Assembly: GCA_021397845.1 (NCBI GenBank)
Contig: CM038043.1
Coordinates: 131,034,013 to 131,098,012, forward strand
Direction: 5' to 3'
DNA length: 64,000 bases
Source: Areca catechu
Taxonomy: Eukaryota; Streptophyta; Magnoliopsida; Arecales; Arecaceae
Shown: piece after piece, positions 1 through 9,806 of the stretch
How the letters are laid out: the number at the start of each line of letters is the position of its first letter
Numbering within the stretch: the first letter of the stretch is position 1
The notes under the pieces: generated by a model
Told to the model about the DNA's origin: nothing
The model's input: the letters and a program-made list of their open reading frames with translations, nothing else
Databases searched by the model: none
Translations under genes and position numbers: made by a program

Positions 1-276
1 TGGGTATTTTAAAAATTAAAGCAATATATGTGCTATCAAGTTCAAAGGTGAAGAGTGATAGTGCTCAAGTAATTGTGCAACGGAAGCAATGAAATAAAAC
101 AACAATTAAAGAGCAAAAGAAGATAAAGAGTAAAGCAATGCAAACACACAAGAAGTATAGTGGTTCGGTGCACCTAGCACCTACATCCACTCCCCAAGCT
201 TCACTTGGGAATTTCTACTATAATCTTTAGATTACAGCCGACTTGTTTTACCAGGCTCACAAGTCAAAACCTTACA

Positions 277-492
277 CACTTGTTTTGGCTTCGGGCTTAC
301 AAGCAACCCTAGTTGGTTTTATCAATTGGCTCACCAACAAACCTCACTCACTTGTTTTGGCTTCGGGCTTACAAGCAACCCTAGTTGGTTTTATCAATTG
401 GCTCACCAACAAACCTCACACACTTGTTTTGGCTTCGGGAATACAAGCAACCCTAGTTGGTTTTATCAATTGGCTCACCAACAAACCTCACA
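277..492. repeat. 72-bp tandem repeat, three copies, inside the copia LTR
   Basis: Units at 277-348, 349-420 and 421-492 each begin CACTTGTTTTGGCTTCGGG, with one or two changes. The second LTR has the same array at 13494-13709. Because 72 is a multiple of 3, the array gives an open frame of repeated 24-residue blocks, which is not evidence of a protein. Related but diverged wording (gagcc...gataaaaccaac) occurs in the other copia LTR near 59160-59300. Confidence 0.9.
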
Positions 493-948
493 CTAGTTTC
501 AAATTCCCTTGAAACTAGCCTACCATAAATAGAATTTGAATACAATGAATAAAAACAATACAAACTCCTTTTTGAGCAATAAGAAATTCGTTGAAGCTCT
601 TGATGGAGACTCTTCAAGCCTTTTCCCTTGGAATCTTTGACCTCACTAAATGCCAAACTCTTGAAAGTTGGATTCCTCAAAGATGGAAAGCTTTTAGCTA
701 AGGAATCTCTTGGATTTCTCACTCTTTTTGGCTTGGAATTGCTTGAAGGCTTTTTACTTTCACTCTAATCCTTTTCACCTTGTCTCCATTTCTTTTTTGA
801 AGTTTGGTGGAGGTTAAATACCTCATTCATGCTGAAACAACTCCACAAGACCGTTAGAATCAAAAATATGGCCGTTTATGGCCGTTAGAAATCAAATCAG
901 AAGTTCAGAAAAACTAGCCGTTATGCCATGAGTCGACCTCTGGATCAA

Positions 949-1110
949 GTGTCGACCTCAGGTGTCGACCTCAGGTGTCGACCTCTGGACAGGTGTTGAC
1001 CTCAGGTGTCGACCTCTGAACAGGTGTTGACCTCAGGTGTCGACCTCTGAACAGGTGTTGACCTCAGGTGTCGACCTCTGAACAGGTGTTGACCTCTGGT
1101 GTCGACCTCT
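949..1110. repeat. Spaced GTCGAC repeat block in the copia LTR
   Basis: The phrase GGTGTCGACCTC recurs about every 15 to 31 bases, alternating with GGTGTTGACCTC, through 949-1110. The same block lies at 14166-14327 in the 5' LTR. The core GTCGAC is a palindrome. The copia element at 58054 has the fuller palindrome GTGTCGACAC repeated in its LTR (58405-58735). Clustered palindromic repeats in the LTR are a described Sirevirus trait; assigning these blocks to that trait is inference. Confidence 0.85.
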
Positions 1111-1356
1111 GGAGCGTGCCACTGAAATTTTGCCGTGCCGGTTTTGCTGAACCATCTTCAAATCCTTTCATATTAATTCCAAAGTCCATATATTTGATTT
1201 TCCATTAATTTAAGGACTTTTTCAACTGAAATACAAGCATTTCTTCATTCAACATGGTTGAGTACTAAGATCTAAGAAATACACTTAAAACATAATTAGT
1301 ACTCATATATACTTAAACAATTTGTCAATTATCAAAATCAAGACTAGAGTCAACAA

Positions 1357-2198
1357 TCTCCCCCTTTTTGATGATGACAAAACCTTTAAGTATATGAATA
1401 GGGTAAGCTTAAAAAGATTAACAATAAGATAAACATGTAAGCTCAAAACAATAAGCACCAAGCTCCCCCTCAAAATATGATCCAAAAAATCTTCAAAAAT
1501 ATTTTTTAAAATATGCAAAAGAAAAATTTAAAATTTTCAAAATTTCTTCTTCTTACTAATTCTTTCCTTTAGATAAAAATATTTTACATTCTTCTCCCCC
1601 TTTTGCACTTTCTTTCATTTCTCAAAAGATTTTTCATGTTTATCCAATCTTCCCCTTTTCATACTTAACAATTTTCTCCCCCTTTTTGACATCATGAAAA
1701 AGGGTGAAAGGCAATACAAAGTGGGAATGAAGTTGGAAAGATTAGCAAGTAGGTCATCAAAATCAATGCATGAAATCAAATATTTATGATAACAATTGAA
1801 TATGATATAAATTGAACAAGATACCAAAGAATGTAAGCACATGCAAGAAATGATTTGATGTATATTATCCATTCGCCTTACTTGTTCATGGGATAAGGTC
1901 ACAGCGGCACCCCTACACGTCATAAGAGAGCCCGTTGAATGGGAAGAGAGGGTCTTTAAGCCCTACTTATCTCCTATGACCGGACGGCCATGGTGACTAA
2001 CCCAATCCGAAGCGGTTACTAGGAATTCTTAAAAAAAAAAATTTTGATGCCAATAGAATATGATACCATTTGAATGTAACTCCTCCAAAGAATTAGATTT
2101 GAAAACAAGAAGAGTACTAGAGCAATATAAGCAAAGCATGATATCAACAAGATATTCAAAGCATCAAATATGATAACAAATCTTTGGATGCTCCCCCT
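1357..2198 (-). promoter_or_regulatory. Multiple polypurine tracts upstream of the 3' LTR
   Basis: On the minus strand AAAAAGGGGGAGA sits directly beside the LTR (1357-1369), which is the expected plus-strand priming site. Further matches to the GGGGGAG core occur at 1463-1470, 1593-1604, 1675-1687 and 2191-2198. Sireviruses are known for several such tracts before the 3' LTR, so the array supports the classification. Only the LTR-adjacent tract has the right position to prime normally. Confidence 0.75.
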
Positions 2199-3083
2199 GA
2201 ATGTTATTCCTCCTTTAAAAATATGCATTTATTTCAGGAATAAAACATGAAAGCTTATGCATCAAGATTTGAAATTTTTCAAGATATTCATGATTTACAA
2301 AACATTTATATCGCATAAAAAATGTTTAGCATTATTTCAAATTTATTTTAAGATGATTTGATATCCATACAAATGCTAGAAGTAATATGATATCAAGTCT
2401 AGCTATTAGAGCAAGGGTTTGTCAATAAGCATACCTTCTTCTTAAAAGTAACCCTTAACTACTAGTTCTATACTTGATCCAAATCATTTCTAGATTATGC
2501 ATAGATGCCAAAAACAATACAAATCATAGCATTCCACTTGAAATAATTTAGAAATTATATTAATCAAAATCAAGTGAAGATCTAATAATCACAAGTTTGA
2601 CCATGAGAGCTTGAAATTCATCAACATCAAAATGGTCATGATCACAACAAATGATTATTAGTCTAAGCTTGATTCTAATCAATCAATTAAAACATTTTTC
2701 AAATCAATATGCATCTTTAAAAGTATTTTTCATGAAATACATTAATCAAAATCAAGTGAAGGTCTTACAATCATAGATTTAATCATGATAGCATGAAATT
2801 CATCAACACCAAAAAGTTCATGATCATAGCCAATGATGATAAGTCCAAACTTGATTCTAATTAACTATTTAAAACAATTTTTCAAAGTAATTGATGCAAT
2901 AAAAATTAATCTACAATTTTAATTATGGAAGGAGATGTTTAGAATTTACCAATATACATAATCCTTCCTTTTACCATTTAGTCCAAAAAATAGCTTGTCC
3001 ACTTCTTTAAATTGTCTTGTACAACCTCTTTTCAAGAACTTCCTTTCTTCATGTTGGGTTGCAAGACATTCCTGCAAAACAAA
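1370..3083. other. AT-rich non-coding interior of the copia element, where pol should be
   Basis: No pol domain can be read in any frame. Just downstream of gag, around 3000-3071, the minus strand is homologous to the start of the other copia element's protease segment, but the protease DSG triplet reads KRG and the similarity then fades. About 2560-2900 holds two diverged copies of a roughly 190-bp direct repeat (AATCAAAATCAAGTGAAG near 2562 and 2744). The hairpin module at 1896-2012 is listed separately. Confidence 0.6.
1896..2012 (-). other. Hairpin-forming module shared with the nested chromovirus leader (copy 1)
   Basis: This stretch aligns for about 90-115 bases with 10966-11082 inside the unrelated Ty3/gypsy element, including an exact 17-base core (GAATGGGAAGAGAGGGT) and GACCGGACGGCC. 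On the minus strand, 1970-1978 can pair with 1921-1929 (nine pairs, one of them G-U) around an inner AGGG/CCCT stem. In the chromovirus copy the same outer stem is a perfect nine-pair helix. Both copies have the same orientation relative to their element. Function unknown. Confidence 0.6.
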
Positions 3084-3707
3084 TTAAGTGGACACTTTTG
3101 GTACCCAAACTTTCTTGGGTCCTTTATGATTAGTAATTATGGTTCCTTTTGGAACCCAAACTTTTCTAGAAGGATAAGCATTGAAACCACATTTATAAGA
3201 AGAATTGAAAGAAGCAGGAAAATTGAAGTTCTTCAAGAATTTTTGCTTCTTTTCCTCAATCAAAATATTTTTCTCATTAAAAACTTTTTTACATAAATCT
3301 TTTGAAATAACATTTTCTTTTTCTAAAAATTCTTTTTCTTTAGAAAAATTATTCTTTTCATTTTTTAAAATATCAATCTTGGCATTTAAATCATTATTTT
3401 TATTTGCAAGATTGGTGTTGTCAAGAGAAAATGAATCTACATGCCTATTTAATTTCTTGTGCTCAATTTTTAGCAAACTGTATTCATGCACAAGATCATT
3501 AGATGCATCATGTGATTCTTTAAAGGTAAAATCATAATTATTTTTAGCACATACCTTTTTCTCATTAGCCATGAAACAAAGATGGGCAACTTCATCATCC
3601 GTACTTGAGTCTTCGCTATCGCTCCAAGTTGCCATCATTGCCTTGAATTTCCTTTTGGCCTTGAGAGCTATTATTTTCTTTTCTGTATCAGCTTCCACAA
3701 TCCTTTG
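3084..3707 (-). pseudogene. Copia gag, C-terminal half (zinc knuckles lost)
   Basis: This is the continuation of the gag that begins at 13124, split by the nested chromovirus. It has an acidic SDSED motif, a long Lys/Asn/Glu-rich coiled-coil-like stretch and a closing VWVPKVST followed by TAA. Compared with the homologous gag at 59648-61348, it lacks the segment containing the first CCHC knuckle, and the second knuckle region is reduced to a lone Cys. Just after the stop, minus-strand TTTTGCAGG matches TTATTGCAGG after the stop in the other element. Gag normally forms the particle that packages RNA; this copy has lost its obvious RNA-binding fingers. No cellular function is expected. Confidence 0.8.
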
Positions 3708-5076
3708 TGGTGGGGACATGCAAGATGAGAATGCAACTATGTAACCCTAAAGGAGATTAGCAAAGATTAACTTAGCAATTTCTTATTTGCATATGATTAG
3801 TTCAGCATATAGTATCAAAGGAGGTCTAATAAAGAGAACTCGAACGATCAAACGTAAACCTAATTAATAAGACTATCAAAATAACAAAGAAATAGGAATA
3901 AGATTCGAACCACACAAGTTAAGCTAGGCAAATTTAATATTTCAGACCTAATCGATACTAGAACATACCTAGCATTAATCTTTCAAGTAGATCAAGATCA
4001 CTCATGAAGAGACCTCCCAAATGACAAGACCATACTACAAATTGAGGGCCCTTCTTGTTTTCTGGATTATGGCAAATAATTCCTTCCTCTTGAGTTCGGA
4101 ATCCCGGAGAACCCTACAACAAAGAAACCTTGAGATTAGGAACTTGGTAAAATACGTTAGTCATGAAATGGAGAAACTAAAGAAGAGTCGAGGAAGCAGT
4201 GTTGAAGAATAATCTTGGCGCCATGGTAGATCACTTGAAATGGATTTGGCCGGCCTCCTTGTGATGGTCTTCTTGATCAACCTTAGATATTGAAGAGCTA
4301 GCTTGAGATTGGAGAAGAAGAAGAGTGTCTTAGGCGTTGGAGATGGAGGAGGAGAAAGTAGGGTTGGCGTGGGATAGGGAGAGGAATTTAGAACTACCAC
4401 TTAGGCACATAGAACTCACATAGAAGAAAACTTTTATTTTTTCTTTTCCATCCTTTCTTTACAAGAAGACTAAGAGTCTTTTATAGACTATTAAGCCATT
4501 TTGAATTCAAACTACACCAAATATCATGGAGAAAAATTTGTGGAGAAAAATATGGGGCATCCCATGAGTAGTGGAGGAAGATGTGGAGGAGGTTGTAGCT
4601 AATTCAAATTCAAATTCCCCTTTTCTTCTCTTGGGTGGCAACCTTGGATGGTGAGGTGGCATGTGTGATGTGGCAGCAACCTTGGATGGTGAGGTGGTAT
4701 GTGTGATGTGGCAGCAACCTTGGATGATGAGGTGGCATGTGGTCCCCACTTGAGGTGGCTTTGGTCTTGCTTTGGAGTATAAGTCTTGAGTCTTCTTTAG
4801 TCTTCAAATGTGGTTTGGTTTGATTCTTCATGGAGGTTTGGTTTGATTCTTCATGGATTGGACTTGACTCATTTGGACCCAACTCTCAAATACAAGATTA
4901 ATCAGGCTGGACTAGTTCCAACATAAAATTGAAATGGACTCGAATTACATAATTATTTGGACTCAAAATTAAAGAAAGAAAAAAATTACAGGACTTTCTT
5001 TTACTCATCCAACCATAAGGACTCGGATTTGACTTGAATTGGTTGGAGTCTCTTCCTGATTCTGGTGCCCACACCA
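3708..5076 (-). repeat. 3' LTR of the nested chromovirus (1369 bp)
   Basis: It matches 11141-12486 throughout except for an extra 23-bp copy of a GGTTTGGTTTGATTCTTCATG-type unit near 4820-4865. The last coding codons and stop of the polyprotein (5001-5076) lie inside it. A run of related 'caaccttggatggtgaggtgg' units occurs at about 4630-4740. Small frames repeated in both LTRs (63, 79 and 80 codons) are not supported as genes. Confidence 0.95.
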
Positions 5077-8000
5077 ATTCTCCCGGGGTGGGAGGAACTC
5101 GACCCTATCGAGTGAGGGTTGGCTTGATATGTTTCTAATGCATCCGGGTCGATTTGTTGTAGGTCCTCTCGGGAAATCCAGGAGTCTTCAGATTCAGGAC
5201 ATCCTTGCCATCTAACCAGATAACGTTGGTAGCCTTTATTTCTAGTAGTAATGATCTGGTCATCCAAGATCCTTTCAATTCTCTCCTTTCTCTCAGGAAC
5301 ACTTGGTGGTGGACACTCATTTGGTGTTTCACTCTCAAAAGAAACATTAGGACCAAAAAGCTCACTAGGTATCAATGCAGGTTCTTTGTATTCTTTTAAG
5401 TCTGAAACATTAAATGTTGAACTAATGCCATAACTTGGTGGTAATTCTAATACATAAGCATTTGGTCCAATTTTCTTTATTATTTTGAAAGGTCCGGCTT
5501 CCCGGGCATGGAGTTTCTTCATAGTTCCCGGCGGAAACCTTTCAGGTTTAAGTTTGATCATGACGGAGTCCCCTTCATTAAATTCTTTTAATCGTTTATG
5601 TGAATTAGTCATATGCTGATAGAGTTCATTGCTCATTTGAATCTTTTGGCTAATCTCCTTATGCAATTCCCTAATATGCTGTGCATATGACTCGGCAGAC
5701 TCGGACACCCGTGCATGTGTGGGTAAAGGAGCTAGGTCTAAAGGCTTCCTAGGTCTGTATCCATGGACCACTTCGAATGGACTTTTCCCAATAGACCTAT
5801 TAACTGAGCTGTTATAGGCAAATTCAGCACGAGGAAGTAATAGGTCCCAGTTTCCTAGGTTGTCACCAACTAAGCATCTCAACAGATTTCCTAAGCTTCG
5901 GTTTACTACCTCAGTCTGGCCATTGGTTTGAGGATGATAGGCAGTAGAGAATTTCAGCTTGGTACCGAGCATGTGCCAGAGGGTTTTCCAGAAATAGCTA
6001 GTAAATTTGACATCTCTATCGGACACAATGGTTTTAGGTAAACCATGAAGCCTAACGACCTGATCGAGAAAAAGCTTGGCCACCTTCGAAGCATCTAAAG
6101 TTTGAGAACAAGGAATGAAGTGAGCCATCTTGGAGAAACGATCGACAACAACAAAGACAGAATCATACTTCCTAGACGTCTTAGGGAGGCCTACTACAAA
6201 ATCCATGCTGATATCCTGCCATGGACAATCAGGGACAGGTAAGGGTGTGTACAGACCGGTGTTCTGTCTTTGCTGTTTTGCAACAGCACAGATACGGCAC
6301 TGAGCTACAATCTGGGCCACATTTCTTTTGAGACCAGGCCAAAAGAATTGGTCTTCTATTGCTAAGATGGTCTTATTCCTACCAAAATATCCTGCTAAGC
6401 CCCCAGCATGAACTTCCCAGATCAGAAATTCCCTAACAGAGGTCTTGGGAATACACAACTGATTTCCTCTGAAAAGGTATCCATCTAAAATGGTATAATC
6501 ACTATGCTCACTAGATGGTCCTTGTTGAAGGGATCGATAGATGTCACCAAAATCAGGGCATGTAGGATATTCCTCTTTTAATCTTTCAAACCCTACTACC
6601 TCAGTGCTCACAGAATTCAACAACATTGAACGACGACTCAATGCATCAGCAACCCTATTTTCAGTTCCGGCACGATGTTTTAGTACGAACGTATAAGCTT
6701 GTATGAACTCTACCCATTTCCCGTGCCTAGGGTTCAATTTCTTCTGAGAACTAAGGAACCTAAGAGCTTCATGGTCAGAAAATAGGACAAACTCTTGTGG
6801 TAGAAGATAATGCCTCCAATAACGTAATGCCTGAACTACCGCATACAGCTCCCTATCATAGGTGGAATACCTTAGTCTCGCTTCATTTAACTTCTCACTG
6901 AAATATGCTACTGGGTGATTCTCTTGACTCAAGACACCTCCAATTCCTACCCCAGAAGCATCACACGCAACCTCGAACACTTTGGTAAAATCGGGTAACC
7001 TCAAGACGGGTGCGTGTGTCATTTTTTCCTTAATTGTTAGGAAGGCTTTGTCTGCTGCTTTAGTCCATTCAAAAGTTCCCTTCCTAATACAATCAGTGAT
7101 TGGAGCCACTATCGTACTGAACCCTCTAATGAATCTTCTATAGAAGGTGGCTAAACCGTGAAAACTACGGACATCATGGATACTCTTGGGTACAGGCCAC
7201 TCTACTATTGATTTAATTTTCGCAGGGTCAGCGGACACTCCTTCAGATGTTACTACGAATCCTAGAAAGATAACTCTATGTGTTAAGAAATCACACTTCT
7301 TGATATTGGCATAGAGGCTATCCTTTCTAAGGACTTGGCAAACTTGTCTTAGGTGGGTTAAATGGTCTGCCTTAGTCTTGCTATAAATAAGAATGTCATC
7401 AAAGTAGACCACCACAAATTTCCCGATGAAAGTTTTCAACACCTGATTCATAATTCTCATAAAGGTGCTGGGTGCATTGGACAGACCGAACGGCATGACT
7501 AACCACTCATATAATCCATCTTTAGTCTTAAAAGCGGTCTTCCATTCATCTCCAGGCCTAACCCTAACCTGGTGATAGCCACTCTTTAAGTCTATCTTGG
7601 AGAAAATTGTTGATCCGGCTATCATATCTAACATATCGTCCAGTCTTGGGATTGGAAACCTATATTTGACAGTAATCTTGTTGATGGCACGGCTGTCTAC
7701 ACACATCCTCCAGGTACCATCTTTTTTAGGGGTTAACAAGGCAGGGACTGCACAAGGGCTTAAACTTTCTCTAACAAACCCCTTTCTAAGAAGTTCACTA
7801 ACTTGCCTTTGTAACTCTTGATGTTCAGTTGGATTCATCCTATAATGAGGCAAATTAGGTAAAGTCGCGCCAGGAACTAAATCTATGGCATGTTGTATGT
7901 CCCTTAAAGGTGGAAGATTGTCGGGAAGATCCTCGGGAAACACGTCTTCAAAGTCTTTCAATAATTGGACCACCTCTTGAGGGTGTTCTACAGGGGTGTG

Positions 8001-9806
8001 GTCCATAGTTTCCTTAGCAGCTACCATCCAAATAGGTGCTCCCTCATTAATGTCTTTTTCTAATTCTCTTGCACCTATCAAATTTAATCCAGTCCTTTTT
8101 TCTTTCAGGCTGCTAACTCCTCTTTTGGTGTTGTCCTTAGGCTGGGTTGAATGAATGACAATTTTCTTGCCATTGAAATTGAAAGCACAGGAATTTGATC
8201 GACCAAAAATTGTCACATCATGGTCAAACAGCCATGGCCTACCTAGGATGATGCTACTTACTCCCATAGGGAGTACATCACACCAGATTCGTTCCTGATA
8301 GGACTGAAGTTGGATTCGGACCTGACATCTCTGTTTGATTGGGATAGAAGTGGAATCGATCCAGGATACCTTATATGGATTGGGATGTGGTTCAGTGGGT
8401 AATCCTAGACTCTTGGCTGCACTAGTGGAAATGGCATTGACACAGCTTCCACTATCGATCACGATCTTACAGACCTTTTCTCCTATTTTGACAAATGTGT
8501 GTAGGATGCTAGTCCTACGCCAGTCTTCCTGCTCCTTGGTCTGTGTCATGATACATCTCACAACTCCTAACACATCTGATGAGTCTACATTTTCTTCATC
8601 TCCTTCATACTCATCAGCCAAGCAATCCCTTGCTTCATAAACCTCCTCTTCAACATTCTCCAAGGGTTCTGATTCACCTTCTTCTGCCTCCCCTATATGT
8701 AAAGCTCTAGAGGGACATTGGCTCACAAAATGACCTGGTTTACGACACTTATAGCAAACTCGCTCCCTCTCACCTCGAACTTCAGGGCTCTTTCCTTTGT
8801 CTTCTCTAGGAATTGGGGAAATGGCAGGGTTGGTCCTAGGGGTTGGATTCGAGCTGGATCTTGGTCTATTGGTTGTACCAGGGACTGAACTAGGTCGACT
8901 AATAGGAGGATTAAACCTAATGGGCTCAGGTCGCCTAAATGTAGCTCTCCTTTGAAACCTCTCATAGTCCATGGCAACTTGGTATGCCTGATCTAAATCA
9001 TGGACTTCTCTCAAAAATAGTTCCCCTTTTATATCTTCATTCAATCCTGATCTAAACCTCGACAATGTGGCTGCCTCAGACTCGACTACGTTGCATCGCA
9101 TTACAAACTCATCAAATTTAGCAACGTACTCAGAAACGGTCTTATTTCCTTGTGTCAATCGTTGCCACTGATCTAACAACCTTTGCTGATAAGACATAGG
9201 CAAATATTTCTCTCTAAGCTTTCTCTTCATGTCTCTCCAGGTCACTATAGGTAAGTCTCCCCTCTGCCTAGCTATGCGTTCGACATTTCCCCAATACAAC
9301 CTAGCCTGACGGACTAGTCTGATTTTGGCAAACTTGAATCTTCTCTCTTCAGACATATCATACCAGTCAAAATATTGGTCCATGTCAGCTTCCCAGTCTA
9401 TGTACACCTTAGGATCTAGGCTTCCCTCAAAGGTTGGTGCATCTAGACGTATATTCCTTAAGGCCCGATCATCCTGATCAAAAGTATCATGGCGAGGTCT
9501 TCTAGGATTTGGCTCCGGAGTGTGATCAATATAATCCTGATGTGGCCTTCTATGAATTGGATCAGGTGTATGTTCCTGTCGTTGGGCTCTAGGGTGAACT
9601 GAAGGTAATCTGGGTGAAGGTGGTTCAGTTGGGGTCAACCTAGATTCCTCTAGGGTTCCTATCCTTTCCTCGAACTGGTCAAACCTAGCATCCAAACGGT
9701 CCATCTTCTCGATCATAGATCTCATAAGGCTTTCCATACTAGTATCCATGGATGAACTAGGTTGGGCTTGTGAAGGGTGGTAAGGTGTGCCTGACCTAGT
9801 TGTCAT
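5001..9806 (-). CDS. Chromovirus gag-pol polyprotein, uninterrupted (1601 aa)
   Basis: One frame encodes all functions of a Ty3/gypsy chromovirus. In order: gag capsid region (about 110-290), CCHC zinc knuckle CYKCRKPGHFVSQC (about 349-362), retropepsin with active site DSGS (about 451), reverse transcriptase with YFDD (about 799), RNase H with CDASG (about 945), integrase HHCC finger (about 1130-1172) and DDE core with MDF, SDRD and the Glu of QTNGQTE (about 1200-1300), then a chromodomain (about 1505-1550) with YLVRWQG and DSWI. Chromodomains bind histone marks and can steer integration. The ATG at 9806 opens MTTRSG, the same start as the related gag at 53076. The last 24 residues and the stop are encoded inside the 3' LTR, so the polypurine tract is also coding. 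No stop or frameshift is present. Confidence 0.96.
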   Translation of the reverse strand: MTTRSGTPYHPSQAQPSSSMDTSMESLMRSMIEKMDRLDARFDQFEERIGTLEESRLTPTEPPSPRLPSVHPRAQRQEHTPDPIHRRPHQDYIDHTPEPNPRRPRHDTFDQDDRALRNIRLDAPTFEGSLDPKVYIDWEADMDQYFDWYDMSEERRFKFAKIRLVRQARLYWGNVERIARQRGDLPIVTWRDMKRKLREKYLPMSYQQRLLDQWQRLTQGNKTVSEYVAKFDEFVMRCNVVESEAATLSRFRSGLNEDIKGELFLREVHDLDQAYQVAMDYERFQRRATFRRPEPIRFNPPISRPSSVPGTTNRPRSSSNPTPRTNPAISPIPREDKGKSPEVRGERERVCYKCRKPGHFVSQCPSRALHIGEAEEGESEPLENVEEEVYEARDCLADEYEGDEENVDSSDVLGVVRCIMTQTKEQEDWRRTSILHTFVKIGEKVCKIVIDSGSCVNAISTSAAKSLGLPTEPHPNPYKVSWIDSTSIPIKQRCQVRIQLQSYQERIWCDVLPMGVSSIILGRPWLFDHDVTIFGRSNSCAFNFNGKKIVIHSTQPKDNTKRGVSSLKEKRTGLNLIGARELEKDINEGAPIWMVAAKETMDHTPVEHPQEVVQLLKDFEDVFPEDLPDNLPPLRDIQHAIDLVPGATLPNLPHYRMNPTEHQELQRQVSELLRKGFVRESLSPCAVPALLTPKKDGTWRMCVDSRAINKITVKYRFPIPRLDDMLDMIAGSTIFSKIDLKSGYHQVRVRPGDEWKTAFKTKDGLYEWLVMPFGLSNAPSTFMRIMNQVLKTFIGKFVVVYFDDILIYSKTKADHLTHLRQVCQVLRKDSLYANIKKCDFLTHRVIFLGFVVTSEGVSADPAKIKSIVEWPVPKSIHDVRSFHGLATFYRRFIRGFSTIVAPITDCIRKGTFEWTKAADKAFLTIKEKMTHAPVLRLPDFTKVFEVACDASGVGIGGVLSQENHPVAYFSEKLNEARLRYSTYDRELYAVVQALRYWRHYLLPQEFVLFSDHEALRFLSSQKKLNPRHGKWVEFIQAYTFVLKHRAGTENRVADALSRRSMLLNSVSTEVVGFERLKEEYPTCPDFGDIYRSLQQGPSSEHSDYTILDGYLFRGNQLCIPKTSVREFLIWEVHAGGLAGYFGRNKTILAIEDQFFWPGLKRNVAQIVAQCRICAVAKQQRQNTGLYTPLPVPDCPWQDISMDFVVGLPKTSRKYDSVFVVVDRFSKMAHFIPCSQTLDASKVAKLFLDQVVRLHGLPKTIVSDRDVKFTSYFWKTLWHMLGTKLKFSTAYHPQTNGQTEVVNRSLGNLLRCLVGDNLGNWDLLLPRAEFAYNSSVNRSIGKSPFEVVHGYRPRKPLDLAPLPTHARVSESAESYAQHIRELHKEISQKIQMSNELYQHMTNSHKRLKEFNEGDSVMIKLKPERFPPGTMKKLHAREAGPFKIIKKIGPNAYVLELPPSYGISSTFNVSDLKEYKEPALIPSELFGPNVSFESETPNECPPPSVPERKERIERILDDQIITTRNKGYQRYLVRWQGCPESEDSWISREDLQQIDPDALETYQANPHSIGSSSSHPGRIGVGTRIRKRLQPIQVKSESLWLDE

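Larger units (their letters stand above)
1..1355 (-). repeat. 3' LTR of the gag-only copia element (partial, cut by window edge)
   Basis: Base 1 matches 13218 and base 1355 matches 14572 with a constant offset of 13217, so no net indel separates the two LTRs. It ends in CAACA directly beside a polypurine tract (1357-1369 on the opposite strand). Inside are a 72-bp tandem repeat and a block of spaced GTCGAC repeats. Short open frames here are repeat translations, not genes. Confidence 0.93.

Noticed and set aside
243..722. 89-codon frames repeated at 13460-13939
   Set aside because: LTR repeat translations; the first is the 72-bp tandem array.
4021..4400. Small genes of 63 and 79 codons repeated at 11454-11833
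   Set aside because: Identical because they lie in the two LTRs of one element; no domain and overlapping on opposite strands.
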